A DNA stretch of 63,179 bases from CAZGMJ01 sp964526785. GTDB lineage: Bacteria > Planctomycetota > Phycisphaerae > Sedimentisphaerales > Anaerobacaceae. A model generated the notes under the pieces. That model had not been told where the DNA came from. It searched no databases and saw nothing but the letters and a program-made list of their open reading frames with translations. The DNA is taken from the NCBI GenBank assembly GCA_964526785.1, contig CAZGMJ010000031.1:1-63179 (forward strand). The letters are read 5' to 3'. Positions within the stretch are counted from its first letter, which is position 1, and the number at the start of each line of letters is the position of its first letter. Positions 54,394 through 63,155 of the stretch are shown here, in pieces. Position numbers and translations under genes: made by a program.

Positions 54394-55965
54394 TCAGTCA
54401 TACGCCAGGCGACACGCCAGATCTCTGTAACCTTCTATCTGAAGAATGGTGAGCTGGTGATGCAGCCGCAGGCCGACAAGGCGCGTGGTGTAGACATCTT
54501 TCTTCTGCATGACATCGGCGATCGCCCGGTCGATTTCCGCTCGCTGATTTCGCCGGTCATTGCGCTCGAACATGGTGCGAAGACCATTGTGATTCGTGTG
54601 CACGGCGATCTTAACCGCACGCAGGGCGACCGGGTCGTTGAAAATGCCTCCGTTCCCCGAGTCCGCAACATAACCCGCCAATGCCGCCATCACCCCCTTC
54701 GTGCCGTCGGCCCATGTGCGGGCTCTCTCCAGGATGCGGGGCTTGGTGACATAACGCGTCAGATCGCTCACGAGATTGTTGGAGATGCTCTCGCCCGTAT
54801 CTTCCGCGATATAGTCCAGGCTGCCGTCGCAATACTCGGCGTCGTAATGCATTCGCAAATCGGTGGCCCGCACAAAGCATGCCAGCAACATACGATCGAG
54901 CACAGCAAAGGCATTCTCGCGCGTCTGACCAAGCGCGGCCGTAACAAGCGATTTGCGCAAACGAAGAATCTCCTCCGACGCACCGGGCCAACCCGCAAGC
55001 CATTCCGCACGCTCCTCGCCCGGCCAGAGCAGGACCTGAGCGTTGAAGGCTTCCGTATCGTATTTGTCGTTGAGCGTCTTAACCGCGCGTGCAATGCCCG
55101 TTGCGATCTTGCGGGTGACGAGATAGAACCAGAACTTCTGTGATATCTGGGCGGGCAGTTGCGTCAGGGCATGCAATCTGCTCTGGCCGACCTGGTCGCG
55201 GATCGCGGCGAGCATCGTGCTGCCTGCGTATTGCTGGCAGAGCTTGACGTCGCTGGTGTCGAAATAGGCGCCGTCGCAGAAGTCTTCGTAGAAGCCGAGG
55301 TTGAAACCGATCTCGTGCGTCTGACTCGGCTGGGCCAGCGCGTGCGTAATGGCGTAGATCGCCGAAGCGAGAAATCCCTCGCGCGATTTTTCCAGGTTGC
55401 CGGCCAGAGAACGTGCCGTCACAACCGCCGTGACAAGTTCCTCCATGCCTTCATCGCCGCCTGCGCCAAGTCGCTCCAGTACATCGCCCTGACAATTCGC
55501 AAGGGCATCGGTGAGATTCCGTCTGGCCTGCTGCATCTGCTCGCGTTCGGCCTCTCGCTGCTCGGAGTTGAACTGCACGTCCGATTCGTACCAGAACACC
55601 TTGTCCCAGAGGCTGTTGAGATGCTCGACCATCTGTGATTTACGAAAGTCTTCCATCAGGTTGAGATCGCTCGCCGCCGCCATCGTCGCCAGCTTGCTCG
55701 ATATGCTGGTGGGGATGTACTTCATGCCCGCCCCGATGCCGAGCATACCGCCGCCAACGACAAGCGGCGCAACGACGGCCTGCAGGGCCGTAAAGCCGGG
55801 CAGGCCGAAGTAATTGGACAAATACCCCGAAGAAGTGATGCCCGCCGTCCAAAGGGCGGTTCGCAGACTTCGCCGCATCAGAAACGTACCCGCTCGGCAG
55901 AGAAACTCGTCGGTACTGGCGAGTCTCAGAAAGTCATGGATTGCATTAGTCTTGCGGTCGCTCAT
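54394..55965 (-). CDS. Unrecognised 523-residue protein
   Basis: I recognise no family. The protein has a hydrophobic N-terminal third (about 35-85, possibly two membrane helices), a predicted coiled segment with EQREAEREQMQQARRN (about 125-150), and a mostly helical, fairly acidic remainder. It has no signal peptide, repeats or known catalytic motif. Codon use matches its neighbours, so it looks resident. The ATG at 55965 follows a weak GAGAG. It stands alone between the DUF1593 gene and a divergent His-rich protein gene. Confidence 0.75.
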   Translation of the reverse strand: MSDRKTNAIHDFLRLASTDEFLCRAGTFLMRRSLRTALWTAGITSSGYLSNYFGLPGFTALQAVVAPLVVGGGMLGIGAGMKYIPTSISSKLATMAAASDLNLMEDFRKSQMVEHLNSLWDKVFWYESDVQFNSEQREAEREQMQQARRNLTDALANCQGDVLERLGAGGDEGMEELVTAVVTARSLAGNLEKSREGFLASAIYAITHALAQPSQTHEIGFNLGFYEDFCDGAYFDTSDVKLCQQYAGSTMLAAIRDQVGQSRLHALTQLPAQISQKFWFYLVTRKIATGIARAVKTLNDKYDTEAFNAQVLLWPGEERAEWLAGWPGASEEILRLRKSLVTAALGQTRENAFAVLDRMLLACFVRATDLRMHYDAEYCDGSLDYIAEDTGESISNNLVSDLTRYVTKPRILERARTWADGTKGVMAALAGYVADSGNGGIFNDPVALRAVKIAVHTNHNGLRTMFERNDRRNQRAEIDRAIADVMQKKDVYTTRLVGLRLHHQLTILQIEGYRDLACRLAYD

Positions 55966-56215
55966 TGCCTGGCGCAACTCTCAATACATCGATAATCTGA
56001 CCACAGCCCGCCACTCACACAAAGAGGCGCCCTGTCCTTCACAACGCCGGCATTCTATACGATTTATCGCGATTCGTCGCCTCCAAGCCCGAAACATGGA
56101 CAAAATCCGTTACCATGCGTCAATTGGGTGCCTTTTTGCAAGTAGAAGACGGCAAGATAGAAGAAATGAGCTGCCATAAAGGCGGTACGGAATCGATGCT
56201 GGAAAGGACGGAAAG

Positions 56216-56713
56216 ATGGCAACGAAAAAGAACATAGCGGTTGTTGTTGCGGCGGTGCTCCTGTTGGTCTCGGCCCAATCCGCCTTCGGTGGATTCTCGA
56301 TACGCGCTTCGTTTGGCAGTAAGTGCTTTAGCCACCGCGGTTTCGGACACCACAAGAGCTTCTCGCGTTTCCACGGGCACGGCTTCTTCATCGGACCGCG
56401 AACGTACCGGCATCACTGTGTCAGTCCTTTCCATCGCAAGGTGATCGTGGTCGGGCGCTCGCACCCCAGGTTCATCCGGATTTGCCCGCCCCGCCCGAAC
56501 GTCGTGATTTCCTCCCCGCCGATCGTTGTTGAACGTTCGATCCCGGCCCCCGTCCAGCAATCGAACAAGGTAACCGTGTGGTTCACCAATACCAACGGCT
56601 CCAAATCCTCGGTCGAACTGACCAGAAGCGGCCCCGGCTATATCGGCCCGCGCGGGGAATACTACAAGACGATGCCAACGGACGAACAACTCCGAATGGT
56701 CTACGGCTTCTGA
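56216..56713 (+). CDS. His-rich small exported protein
   Basis: This is a 165-residue protein with a signal peptide (about 1-25). A His-, Phe- and Gly-rich part (about 30-70) includes HRGFGHHKSFSRFHGHGF. A C-terminal domain ends with GPRGEYYKTMPTDEQLRMVYGF. The His-rich part could bind metal. The closing motif (P-x-x-EQL-x-x-x-YG) recalls short exported planctomycete proteins, but no name is known. AAGG upstream and a terminator downstream make it a single-gene unit. Confidence 0.7.
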   Translation: MATKKNIAVVVAAVLLLVSAQSAFGGFSIRASFGSKCFSHRGFGHHKSFSRFHGHGFFIGPRTYRHHCVSPFHRKVIVVGRSHPRFIRICPPRPNVVISSPPIVVERSIPAPVQQSNKVTVWFTNTNGSKSSVELTRSGPGYIGPRGEYYKTMPTDEQLRMVYGF

Positions 56714-56747
56714 CCACCATAACCTTCAGTCGGACCAATCCTCCACC

Positions 56748-56776
56748 GGCCGGACGCCACCGTCCGGCCTTTATTT
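56748..56776 (+). terminator. Rho-independent terminator
   Basis: GGCCGGACG and CGTCCGGCC form a perfect nine-base stem around CCAC, followed by TTTATTT. It ends the His-rich protein transcript. Confidence 0.88.
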
Positions 56777-56809
56777 CATCGGCCCGCTGGCTGTGCGGCG
56801 CAAGAACGT

Positions 56810-59800
56810 CTATCGGCCGGTCATGCAGACGACCGAGCCGTCCATGCTCGCAAAGACCAGGCAATTCGGTGCCGCCGCCATGCCGTCCCACACCGGCGGA
56901 GATTCGAGCTTGTAGTCGGCCAGCCGCGAGCCGTCTTTGGTCGACACCGCCCACAGCAACCCCCCGGCCCTGCCTTCATTTGCAGCCTTCTGCGCCCTGC
57001 TCTGAGCACGGATATCGGGATCGTGCGGATGCAGGTACGCCTTCTCCTCGTCGAGAACGTCGGGATAGCCCGCCACAAACAGGGCCCCGTCGGTAAGAAC
57101 CATCGCCCGTGCGTGCAGCGGGGGCGACTGTTTCGACCAATGCCACGTCACCGCCGACATATCTTCACGGGGCAGACGCTTGGTGACGCTGCGGTCGAAA
57201 ATCGCACGGCGGAACTCCGATTCGGTCTTCTCATTGGCTTTGGCAACGCGCTCGATAGCGGGCGCGCCGACCTCTTTGTCCGCCGCGAAAAGGTGGTACT
57301 CAAGCGCATGCGACCAGACGAACAGATGCGGGTCGCGGCCGAACCCGTAGATGGTATCACCGTCGAAGACCAGCAGTCGGCCCGCCGGGGTCATTCTGCC
57401 CGCACGGAACCACCAGTTGCAGCCCGAAGAATAGGTCTTGCCATACAGCCAATAGCTGCGGTGGAACCATGAACTGTCGAGGAAGCCCGCCGGGCAGAAC
57501 AAGTGCCTGCCCTCGCCCGTCTGGCGGGTCGCCTGCTCGGCGGGGTTGCTGTCGGGCGTCTCGATCGCCAGACGATTGCCCTGCATGTCGAATCGCTGAG
57601 ACCGCATATATACCGACTCGCCGTCGCATGAAAGAATGTCGGGAAGGGCCACGGGCATGTTCAAAACGCGCACCTCCGATTGAAGACCCGCTTGCCCCTC
57701 CGGCTTCTTGTCATCCAAAACGGTTTCCGAAAGCTGCTCGCCCGTTCGCACGTCGAGCCGCACGAGCCGCATGCCCCGATCGAGAAACATCGATCGCCCC
57801 GCCACGCACTGGACCACCCCGTCCTGGACAAGAACGCTGCCATGGACTGGCCAGACGGATTCGAGCTGTTCGTATGCAATCAGGCGCAAGTCCGCCGGTG
57901 CCGCCCGATAACGCCAGATAAGCTCGCCGTCCAGACTGTGCAGGCAATAGACCCAGCCGTCGGCGCATCCGAAGATCGCCCGGCCTCCCCAGATCGTCGG
58001 CGGCGAGTCCACACGGCCCCCTGCGGTGTACGTCCACGCAACGTCGCCCGATTCTTCGTCGAGTGCGTATACGGTGTGCGTGTCCACCGACGCGACGAAA
58101 ACTTTCCCCTCGGCCATGACCACGCTGCTCAGCTTGCCGTTCAGTTGCGTGCGCCACGCCTGTCTCAACTGCGGGCGGACGGCTCCCTTCGCACAGCCGC
58201 TTCTGGCCGGATCACATCTGTACGTTGGCCAGGACCCCTCGGATTCGCGTGCTGTATTCTCCTGCATCTGCGAGTAGGCGCTGCCGCGCTGGAGACGATT
58301 CGACCGCCCGCGGGCGACGGCCCGAGTTCGCAGTTCGGAATGCGGAGCCAGCGCGCAGAAACCATTAAGCTTGGCCTCCATGTAGCACGCGCACGGATGG
58401 GGCGGTGCGTAGAGCAGGCCGTTGGCGGGCATCACGCCATAGACGCACGCGCCGCGGACCCAGTGATTCGTATCCCAGTGCGCCGTGCGGACGTCGATGA
58501 ACTCGACACCCGTTCGCGATGACAGGATGAATCGGTCGGTGGCTTTGGACCGATAGCAGCGGTGGTGGAACCAGTATGTGTCCACATCCGGTTTCGAGGT
58601 GCGTTTGACCTGCCCCGTCTTCGGATCGCGCCCGGTGAACAGGCCCGAGTCTCTGCCGCTCGCGATGGCGCCGGACCAGACAAGCCCGTCGATAACCAGA
58701 ACATCCTCAGGTGAATGATGGCCCGCGCGCGGGTGCGGCTCGGTCCAGAGCGTTTTGCCCGTCTCCGCCGAAAGAGCCGACATACTCTTGACGTTGTTCT
58801 TGCCTCCTCGCCGACCTCCTGCAAAGAGGACAACATCTTCGTGAACGACCAGCGTCGGTGCGAATGCGACCGCCAGTGGCGAACGTGTATCAAGCGGTTC
58901 GGACCTCCAGACTTCATTGCCGTCTTTGCGGTTCAGACACATGACCTCTTTGCCGGTGTGGAAATAGACCCGCTCGGAGTCGGCGGCAAGAGTCAGCGGG
59001 GTCACTACCTGCTCGCTGCGCCAGAGGATAGAACCTGTCACAGGCTGAACCGCCATAACAGATCGCGGCTGTTCGTTCCAGGCCAGTTCCTTGGCTACCC
59101 GGCCGGTCTCGTTCCAGCATATCATGTGCTTCGGTACATACTGATTGCGGTCCATCGGATCATCGTTGACCACCACAAAGAGTATGCCGTCGCAGTAAAT
59201 GACTTCTTCAGTGGCCGCCGTCCCTTCATACGTCCGCAGCAGTTCACCAGTGGCTGCGTCGAGGGCAACCAGGGCGGCGTCGATGCCGAGCGTCACATAA
59301 ACACGGTCGCCGATGGCGATTATTCGCCGCGGCAACTGGGCCGGCCCGCTCTTAAGCGGCCATAGCTGCGTAAACCACGTGGGCACGTCGCGCTTCCACA
59401 GCACCGCACCGTTGAACGCGTCGCGCGCGACCAGTTTCCATTCGGCGGGAAGGTGAATCGAACTCTTCGGCCCTTCATCCACGATGTAAAACAGCCGCCC
59501 GTTGGCCGAGACCGCTCCGCTGATGCTCGACATATGTTCGTGGTGCCGCGACCAGCGGGGGCTGCCGATCCACTGAAAATGCCGCGGCGGACCGACGACG
59601 GTATCGTGCGCGACGGCGTTGCCCGAGGCGTCGTGCATGTAATGCGTCCACTCGTCGATCTGCTCGGGGCGGGGCTTGATGGTTTTGGTCCATCGGCCGT
59701 TGCGCTGGACGTACATAACACCCTGCGGGGCCAGTACGCGCATCATCTCCTCGGCCGATACGCGGGTCGGTTCCTCGGCCACGATCAGATTAACGATATT

Positions 59801-60133
59801 GTCAATGTAAGGCAGATTGTCGCCGTCGAAATGATCGATGCACACGGGACCGTACAGGTTCCCATCGTGAACGGTGCGCCGAGCTTCCTCGACTTGTTCC
59901 ATGTCCGTATCGAGGCCGTGGACGAGATAGCTGCTGTTTGCGCGCAGAGCCGTTGTAAGTGTGCCGTCGTCGCAGCCGACGTGAACCACCAACCCGCCTT
60001 TGACGCCCGTCTTCGCGAGTATATCTCGGGCCGATTGACTCGCCGATGGCATCTCTGCCCCGTGGGCAAAAACGCAGATCATGACAAGGATAAGCATGGC
60101 GGAAATCGCGGCTTGATGGATTCGCCGGTTCAT
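56810..60133 (-). CDS. Exported methyltransferase-like/PQQ-type beta-propeller fusion
   Basis: This is a 1107-residue exported protein. After a signal peptide (about 1-27), residues about 35-150 resemble a class I methyltransferase, with motif I as VVHVGCDDGTLT and a late VLAPQGVMYV. The rest is PQQ/BamB-like beta-propeller sequence in two blocks (about 200-590 and 640-1100). These contain many strand repeats of the ALDAATGELLRTYEG type (also ALDEESGDVAWTYTAGG). Propellers of this kind bind PQQ-like cofactors or act as scaffolds. A methyltransferase fold in an exported protein is odd because SAM is cytoplasmic. GGAGGT 6 bases before the ATG at 60133 sets the start. Confidence 0.88.
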   Translation of the reverse strand: MNRRIHQAAISAMLILVMICVFAHGAEMPSASQSARDILAKTGVKGGLVVHVGCDDGTLTTALRANSSYLVHGLDTDMEQVEEARRTVHDGNLYGPVCIDHFDGDNLPYIDNIVNLIVAEEPTRVSAEEMMRVLAPQGVMYVQRNGRWTKTIKPRPEQIDEWTHYMHDASGNAVAHDTVVGPPRHFQWIGSPRWSRHHEHMSSISGAVSANGRLFYIVDEGPKSSIHLPAEWKLVARDAFNGAVLWKRDVPTWFTQLWPLKSGPAQLPRRIIAIGDRVYVTLGIDAALVALDAATGELLRTYEGTAATEEVIYCDGILFVVVNDDPMDRNQYVPKHMICWNETGRVAKELAWNEQPRSVMAVQPVTGSILWRSEQVVTPLTLAADSERVYFHTGKEVMCLNRKDGNEVWRSEPLDTRSPLAVAFAPTLVVHEDVVLFAGGRRGGKNNVKSMSALSAETGKTLWTEPHPRAGHHSPEDVLVIDGLVWSGAIASGRDSGLFTGRDPKTGQVKRTSKPDVDTYWFHHRCYRSKATDRFILSSRTGVEFIDVRTAHWDTNHWVRGACVYGVMPANGLLYAPPHPCACYMEAKLNGFCALAPHSELRTRAVARGRSNRLQRGSAYSQMQENTARESEGSWPTYRCDPARSGCAKGAVRPQLRQAWRTQLNGKLSSVVMAEGKVFVASVDTHTVYALDEESGDVAWTYTAGGRVDSPPTIWGGRAIFGCADGWVYCLHSLDGELIWRYRAAPADLRLIAYEQLESVWPVHGSVLVQDGVVQCVAGRSMFLDRGMRLVRLDVRTGEQLSETVLDDKKPEGQAGLQSEVRVLNMPVALPDILSCDGESVYMRSQRFDMQGNRLAIETPDSNPAEQATRQTGEGRHLFCPAGFLDSSWFHRSYWLYGKTYSSGCNWWFRAGRMTPAGRLLVFDGDTIYGFGRDPHLFVWSHALEYHLFAADKEVGAPAIERVAKANEKTESEFRRAIFDRSVTKRLPREDMSAVTWHWSKQSPPLHARAMVLTDGALFVAGYPDVLDEEKAYLHPHDPDIRAQSRAQKAANEGRAGGLLWAVSTKDGSRLADYKLESPPVWDGMAAAPNCLVFASMDGSVVCMTGR

Positions 60134-60295
60134 GTGCATACCTCCATAATTCATCACGTAGTACAGTTTCGTCGACCGGACCATTGTAGCTCAGGGCATG
60201 CTCCGGGGCAATGGCCGGCATGGCACAACAGCGCCGCGCACGAAGATGGCAAACCACCTGCGCACGCGTTCGATGGTGAGTGAACGAGTGCGAAT

Positions 60296-61792
60296 CTATG
60301 CGCCGAGAGCCGTACGAACGTCGCTCACGGCGGGACCTTTGACGAGCAGCGAGGAGAAATCCCTGCCCTCCTCAATGGATTGCTTGACGGGGGCCGACAA
60401 CGAAGTATCGCCGAGCAAAATACAGCCGACCATTTTGCCGTCGCGAAAGACGAAATGATGGAAATTGTCGTCTGGTTGGCCCTCGACTACCTGGTAGCTG
60501 CCGTCGGCGGCGTCGACCTGCCCGATGCTGAGCATGTCGAGCCCGAGGACCTTGAGCGTGTTGGATCGCGGAACTCCGCCGAAGAGCGTTTCGACACCGA
60601 CGGCGTTGAGACCGGCGATGCTGCCCTGATATTGCGACGGTCCCCATACGCCGTAAAGGATGCCGTTGTGCTCCGCCACGTCGCCGGCCGCGAAGATATC
60701 CGCCGCATCCGTGCGCAGGTGATTGTCCACGACGATGCCGCGGTTGACTTCGATGTGGGCTGTGCGCGCCAGGTACGTATCCGGCCGCACGCCTGTAGCG
60801 ATCACGACCATCTGCGCCGGAACCGTAGAGCCGTCCTGCAGTTCGACCCCCGATACGCTGCGCTCGCCGACAATGGCCCTGCTTCTGGCTTGTTTCTGGA
60901 GGCCGATACCCAGTTCCTTCAGATGTGCTTCGAGTATCTCGCCGGCCCGGCGGTTAAGCTGACGCGGCATGAGCCATTCGTGGCTCTCCAGCACCGTGAC
61001 CTTCAGTCCCCGTTTCGCCAGCGCGCCCGCTGTTTCGAGGCCCAGCACGCCCCCGCCGATACATACGCATGCCGGGTTGGACGCAACCTTTTCGAGGATC
61101 GCGTCGGCGTCGGCCACGGTGCGCAAAGATACGACACCCTCAAGATCGCTGCCCGCAATCGGCGGAATGAACGGATGCGAACCCATTGCCAGAATAAGTC
61201 TGTCATACTCGAGGGTTGACCCGTCCGCGAATGTCACGGTATGACTGCTGGGCGAGATAGCCGTGGCCCGGGCGTTGTCGCGCAGATCGATGCGCTTGTC
61301 TCGGTACCACTGTTGTGGATGGACAGGCAGTACGCTCGACGTAATCTCGCCTGCCAGATAGCGCGTGAGATTCAGGCGGTAGTACGGCAGGGGCGATTCC
61401 CCGCAAATGAGCGTGATTCGACAAGCCGCGCAGGCGCCGCGTGCCGACTCGGCCGCTGAGACACCCGCAATCCCGCCGCCGATAATCACGACGTGCGGGG
61501 CGTCGCCGCTCGCCTGCGACTGCTCCTCCGTTTGGCGCTGCGGCTCGAACTGATCGGGCCCGGCTGCGCATACGGGACAAGCCTCCGCCGGTTCCGCTGC
61601 CTCGTGTGCGTAGCCGCACACCAGGCACTGCCACGAACTCGGGGCCGCCTGGGCCGGAGGCGCCGGCGGTTGCTGTGGTTCGAAATCAGAGGCCGGGGCG
61701 CCGCATACGGGACAGCACTCGGGCGGCTGGTCCCCCTGGTGGACGTAGCCGCAGACAGTGCAGCGCCAGGCCTTCTGCTGATCCTTGGCCAT
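60296..61792 (-). CDS. Double rubredoxin-NADH:rubredoxin oxidoreductase fusion
   Basis: This is a 498-residue cytoplasmic flavoprotein. Two short rubredoxin-like domains (about 8-40 and 52-85) have CTVCGY/CPVCGA and CLVCGY/CPVCAA iron ligands. An NROR-type FAD/NAD(P) oxidoreductase follows, with VVIIGGGIAGVSAAE near 100, the NAD site CIGGGVLGLETAG and IFAAGDVAEH for FAD. It would pass electrons from NAD(P)H to its own iron centres and on to rubrerythrin. It starts three bases after the rubrerythrin stop, so they form one operon for peroxide and oxygen defence. Confidence 0.92.
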   Translation of the reverse strand: MAKDQQKAWRCTVCGYVHQGDQPPECCPVCGAPASDFEPQQPPAPPAQAAPSSWQCLVCGYAHEAAEPAEACPVCAAGPDQFEPQRQTEEQSQASGDAPHVVIIGGGIAGVSAAESARGACAACRITLICGESPLPYYRLNLTRYLAGEITSSVLPVHPQQWYRDKRIDLRDNARATAISPSSHTVTFADGSTLEYDRLILAMGSHPFIPPIAGSDLEGVVSLRTVADADAILEKVASNPACVCIGGGVLGLETAGALAKRGLKVTVLESHEWLMPRQLNRRAGEILEAHLKELGIGLQKQARSRAIVGERSVSGVELQDGSTVPAQMVVIATGVRPDTYLARTAHIEVNRGIVVDNHLRTDAADIFAAGDVAEHNGILYGVWGPSQYQGSIAGLNAVGVETLFGGVPRSNTLKVLGLDMLSIGQVDAADGSYQVVEGQPDDNFHHFVFRDGKMVGCILLGDTSLSAPVKQSIEEGRDFSSLLVKGPAVSDVRTALGA

Positions 61793-61795
61793 AAT

Positions 61796-62296
61796 CTACT
61801 TCACCTCGGAGAATCGTTCCTTCGGAACACCACAGATCGGACACTTGTCCGGTGCCTCGCCCTTGACCGTGTTGCCGCAGACCGAGCAGACAAAGATCTT
61901 CTCTTCCGCCAGATCGGAGCCCGATTTGACGGCGTCCAGTGCCTCGCTGTAGAGACCGTGATGAATCTCTTCCACGGCCAGAGCATTCTTGAAGCTGGCT
62001 ACCGCCGGTTTGTTATCATCGGCCTCGGCTTCTTCAACGAACTTGGGGTACATCTGCTGGAATTCGAAGCCTTCACCTTCGATCGCGGCCTGCAGGTTCT
62101 CGTCGGTGCCTTTTATGCCGCCCATGACACGGAAATGTGCGTGCGCGTGTACGGTTTCAGCCTCGGCGGCCGCTCGAAAGAGCTTGGCTACCTGAGGATA
62201 GCCGTCGGCCTCGGCCTTCTTGGCGAATGCGAGGTACTTGCGGTTTGCCTGGCTCTCGCCGGCGAATGCTTCCTTGAGATTGTCCATTGTTGCCAT
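61796..62296 (-). CDS. rbr: Rubrerythrin
   Basis: This is a 166-residue rubrerythrin. The four-helix ferritin-like part carries the diiron ligands in GESQANRKYL, AEAETVHAHAH and VEEIHHGLY. The C-terminal rubredoxin domain has CSVCG and CPICG. It reduces hydrogen peroxide to water in anaerobes, fed by the fused NROR encoded just downstream. AGGAG 9 bases before the ATG at 62296 sets the start. Confidence 0.96.
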   Translation of the reverse strand: MATMDNLKEAFAGESQANRKYLAFAKKAEADGYPQVAKLFRAAAEAETVHAHAHFRVMGGIKGTDENLQAAIEGEGFEFQQMYPKFVEEAEADDNKPAVASFKNALAVEEIHHGLYSEALDAVKSGSDLAEEKIFVCSVCGNTVKGEAPDKCPICGVPKERFSEVK

Positions 62297-62499
62297 TGTT
62301 TCTACTCCTGATTTGGATTTAGTATGTCTTCCACATCGACGTGCCGCTGGTATCAATCTCTCTGCGGGAAAAGCCGGTTACCCCATCGAGGACAGCCATC
62401 TTTCCGCATCCAGCGGCTGCTGGCCAAAGAGAATACCGCAGAGCAAGCCATCTATCCAGAGCTTTTTCTGCAAAAAACAGTTTATCAATGCCCTATTCC

Positions 62500-62846
62500 C
62501 GATGGACGAGCGTCTTTTGCTGCGTGCGGCGCGCTATGTGGAGCTTAACCCTGTGCGAGCCAGGCTGTGCCGGGTGCCGTGGCGGTGGCGCCGGTCGAGT
62601 GCGGCTGCTCATGTGGCGGGGGAAGATGATGGTGTGGTCTGCGTTGAGCCGCTGCTGGAACGGGTGACGGATTGGCGGGAATAACTGATGCGGCCTCTTG
62701 AGGCGGAGGATGAATTGTGGCGTTGCCATGGGCGGACGGGGCGTGCTCTGGGTGAACCGGCGTTCCTCGATCAGATCGAGCGCCTCCCCGGGCGAGTCGT
62801 TCGACCCGCCAAGAGAGGACGCAAGGCAAAGCTAAAAGAGAAATAG
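62500..62846 (+). pseudogene. REP-associated (IS200-like) transposase, C-terminal remnant
   Basis: The frame beginning around FPMDERLLLRAARYVELNPVRARL is the C-terminal part of a REP-associated tyrosine transposase. It is followed by an in-frame TAA at 62682-62684, where relatives have a Tyr. It then continues in the same frame with GRTGRALGEPAFLDQIERLP and the basic ending RPAKRGRKAK up to TAG at 62844. The N-terminal catalytic HUH and Tyr part is missing. The gene is dead. It lies directly upstream of the rubrerythrin operon on the opposite strand. Confidence 0.8.
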
Positions 62847-62947
62847 GTATGGTGTCCCCGGAATTCCAGAGAGGCAATAGAGATAAGGCGCTCGCCCTGA
62901 TGCGCGAATTGAAGGAGAAGTAGCCACATGGCAAGTATGGAAGCCGC

Positions 62948-63112
62948 ATGATGCTGGCATCGACTGCAAAGCCGGGCGATTTGCTGGCTGCGCACCGAAA
63001 CCGCACAGTAGTAGTCGTTCTTACGTTGACAGGTATTGTGGCTGTGCCCCTTGGTGTAATCGTTGTAGTCAAGTTGCGAAAGAGATCCAGCAAATCAGGT
63101 AAAGTGACCTAG
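62948..63112 (+). CDS. Very small single-pass membrane protein candidate
   Basis: This 54-codon frame has one strongly hydrophobic helix (about 21-43, TVVVVLTLTGIVAVPLGVIV) followed by a Lys/Arg-rich end (KLRKRSSKSGK). That is a normal inside-positive membrane peptide. GGAAG lies about 5 bases before the ATG. A 24-codon frame at 62849-62923, ending 24 bases before it, could be a leader. No family is known and it may be a chance frame. Confidence 0.4.
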   Translation: MMLASTAKPGDLLAAHRNRTVVVVLTLTGIVAVPLGVIVVVKLRKRSSKSGKVT

Positions 63113-63155
63113 TCGGGAAGACGCCGAGGTATAACCGAAAGTTGTGGATGGAAGG

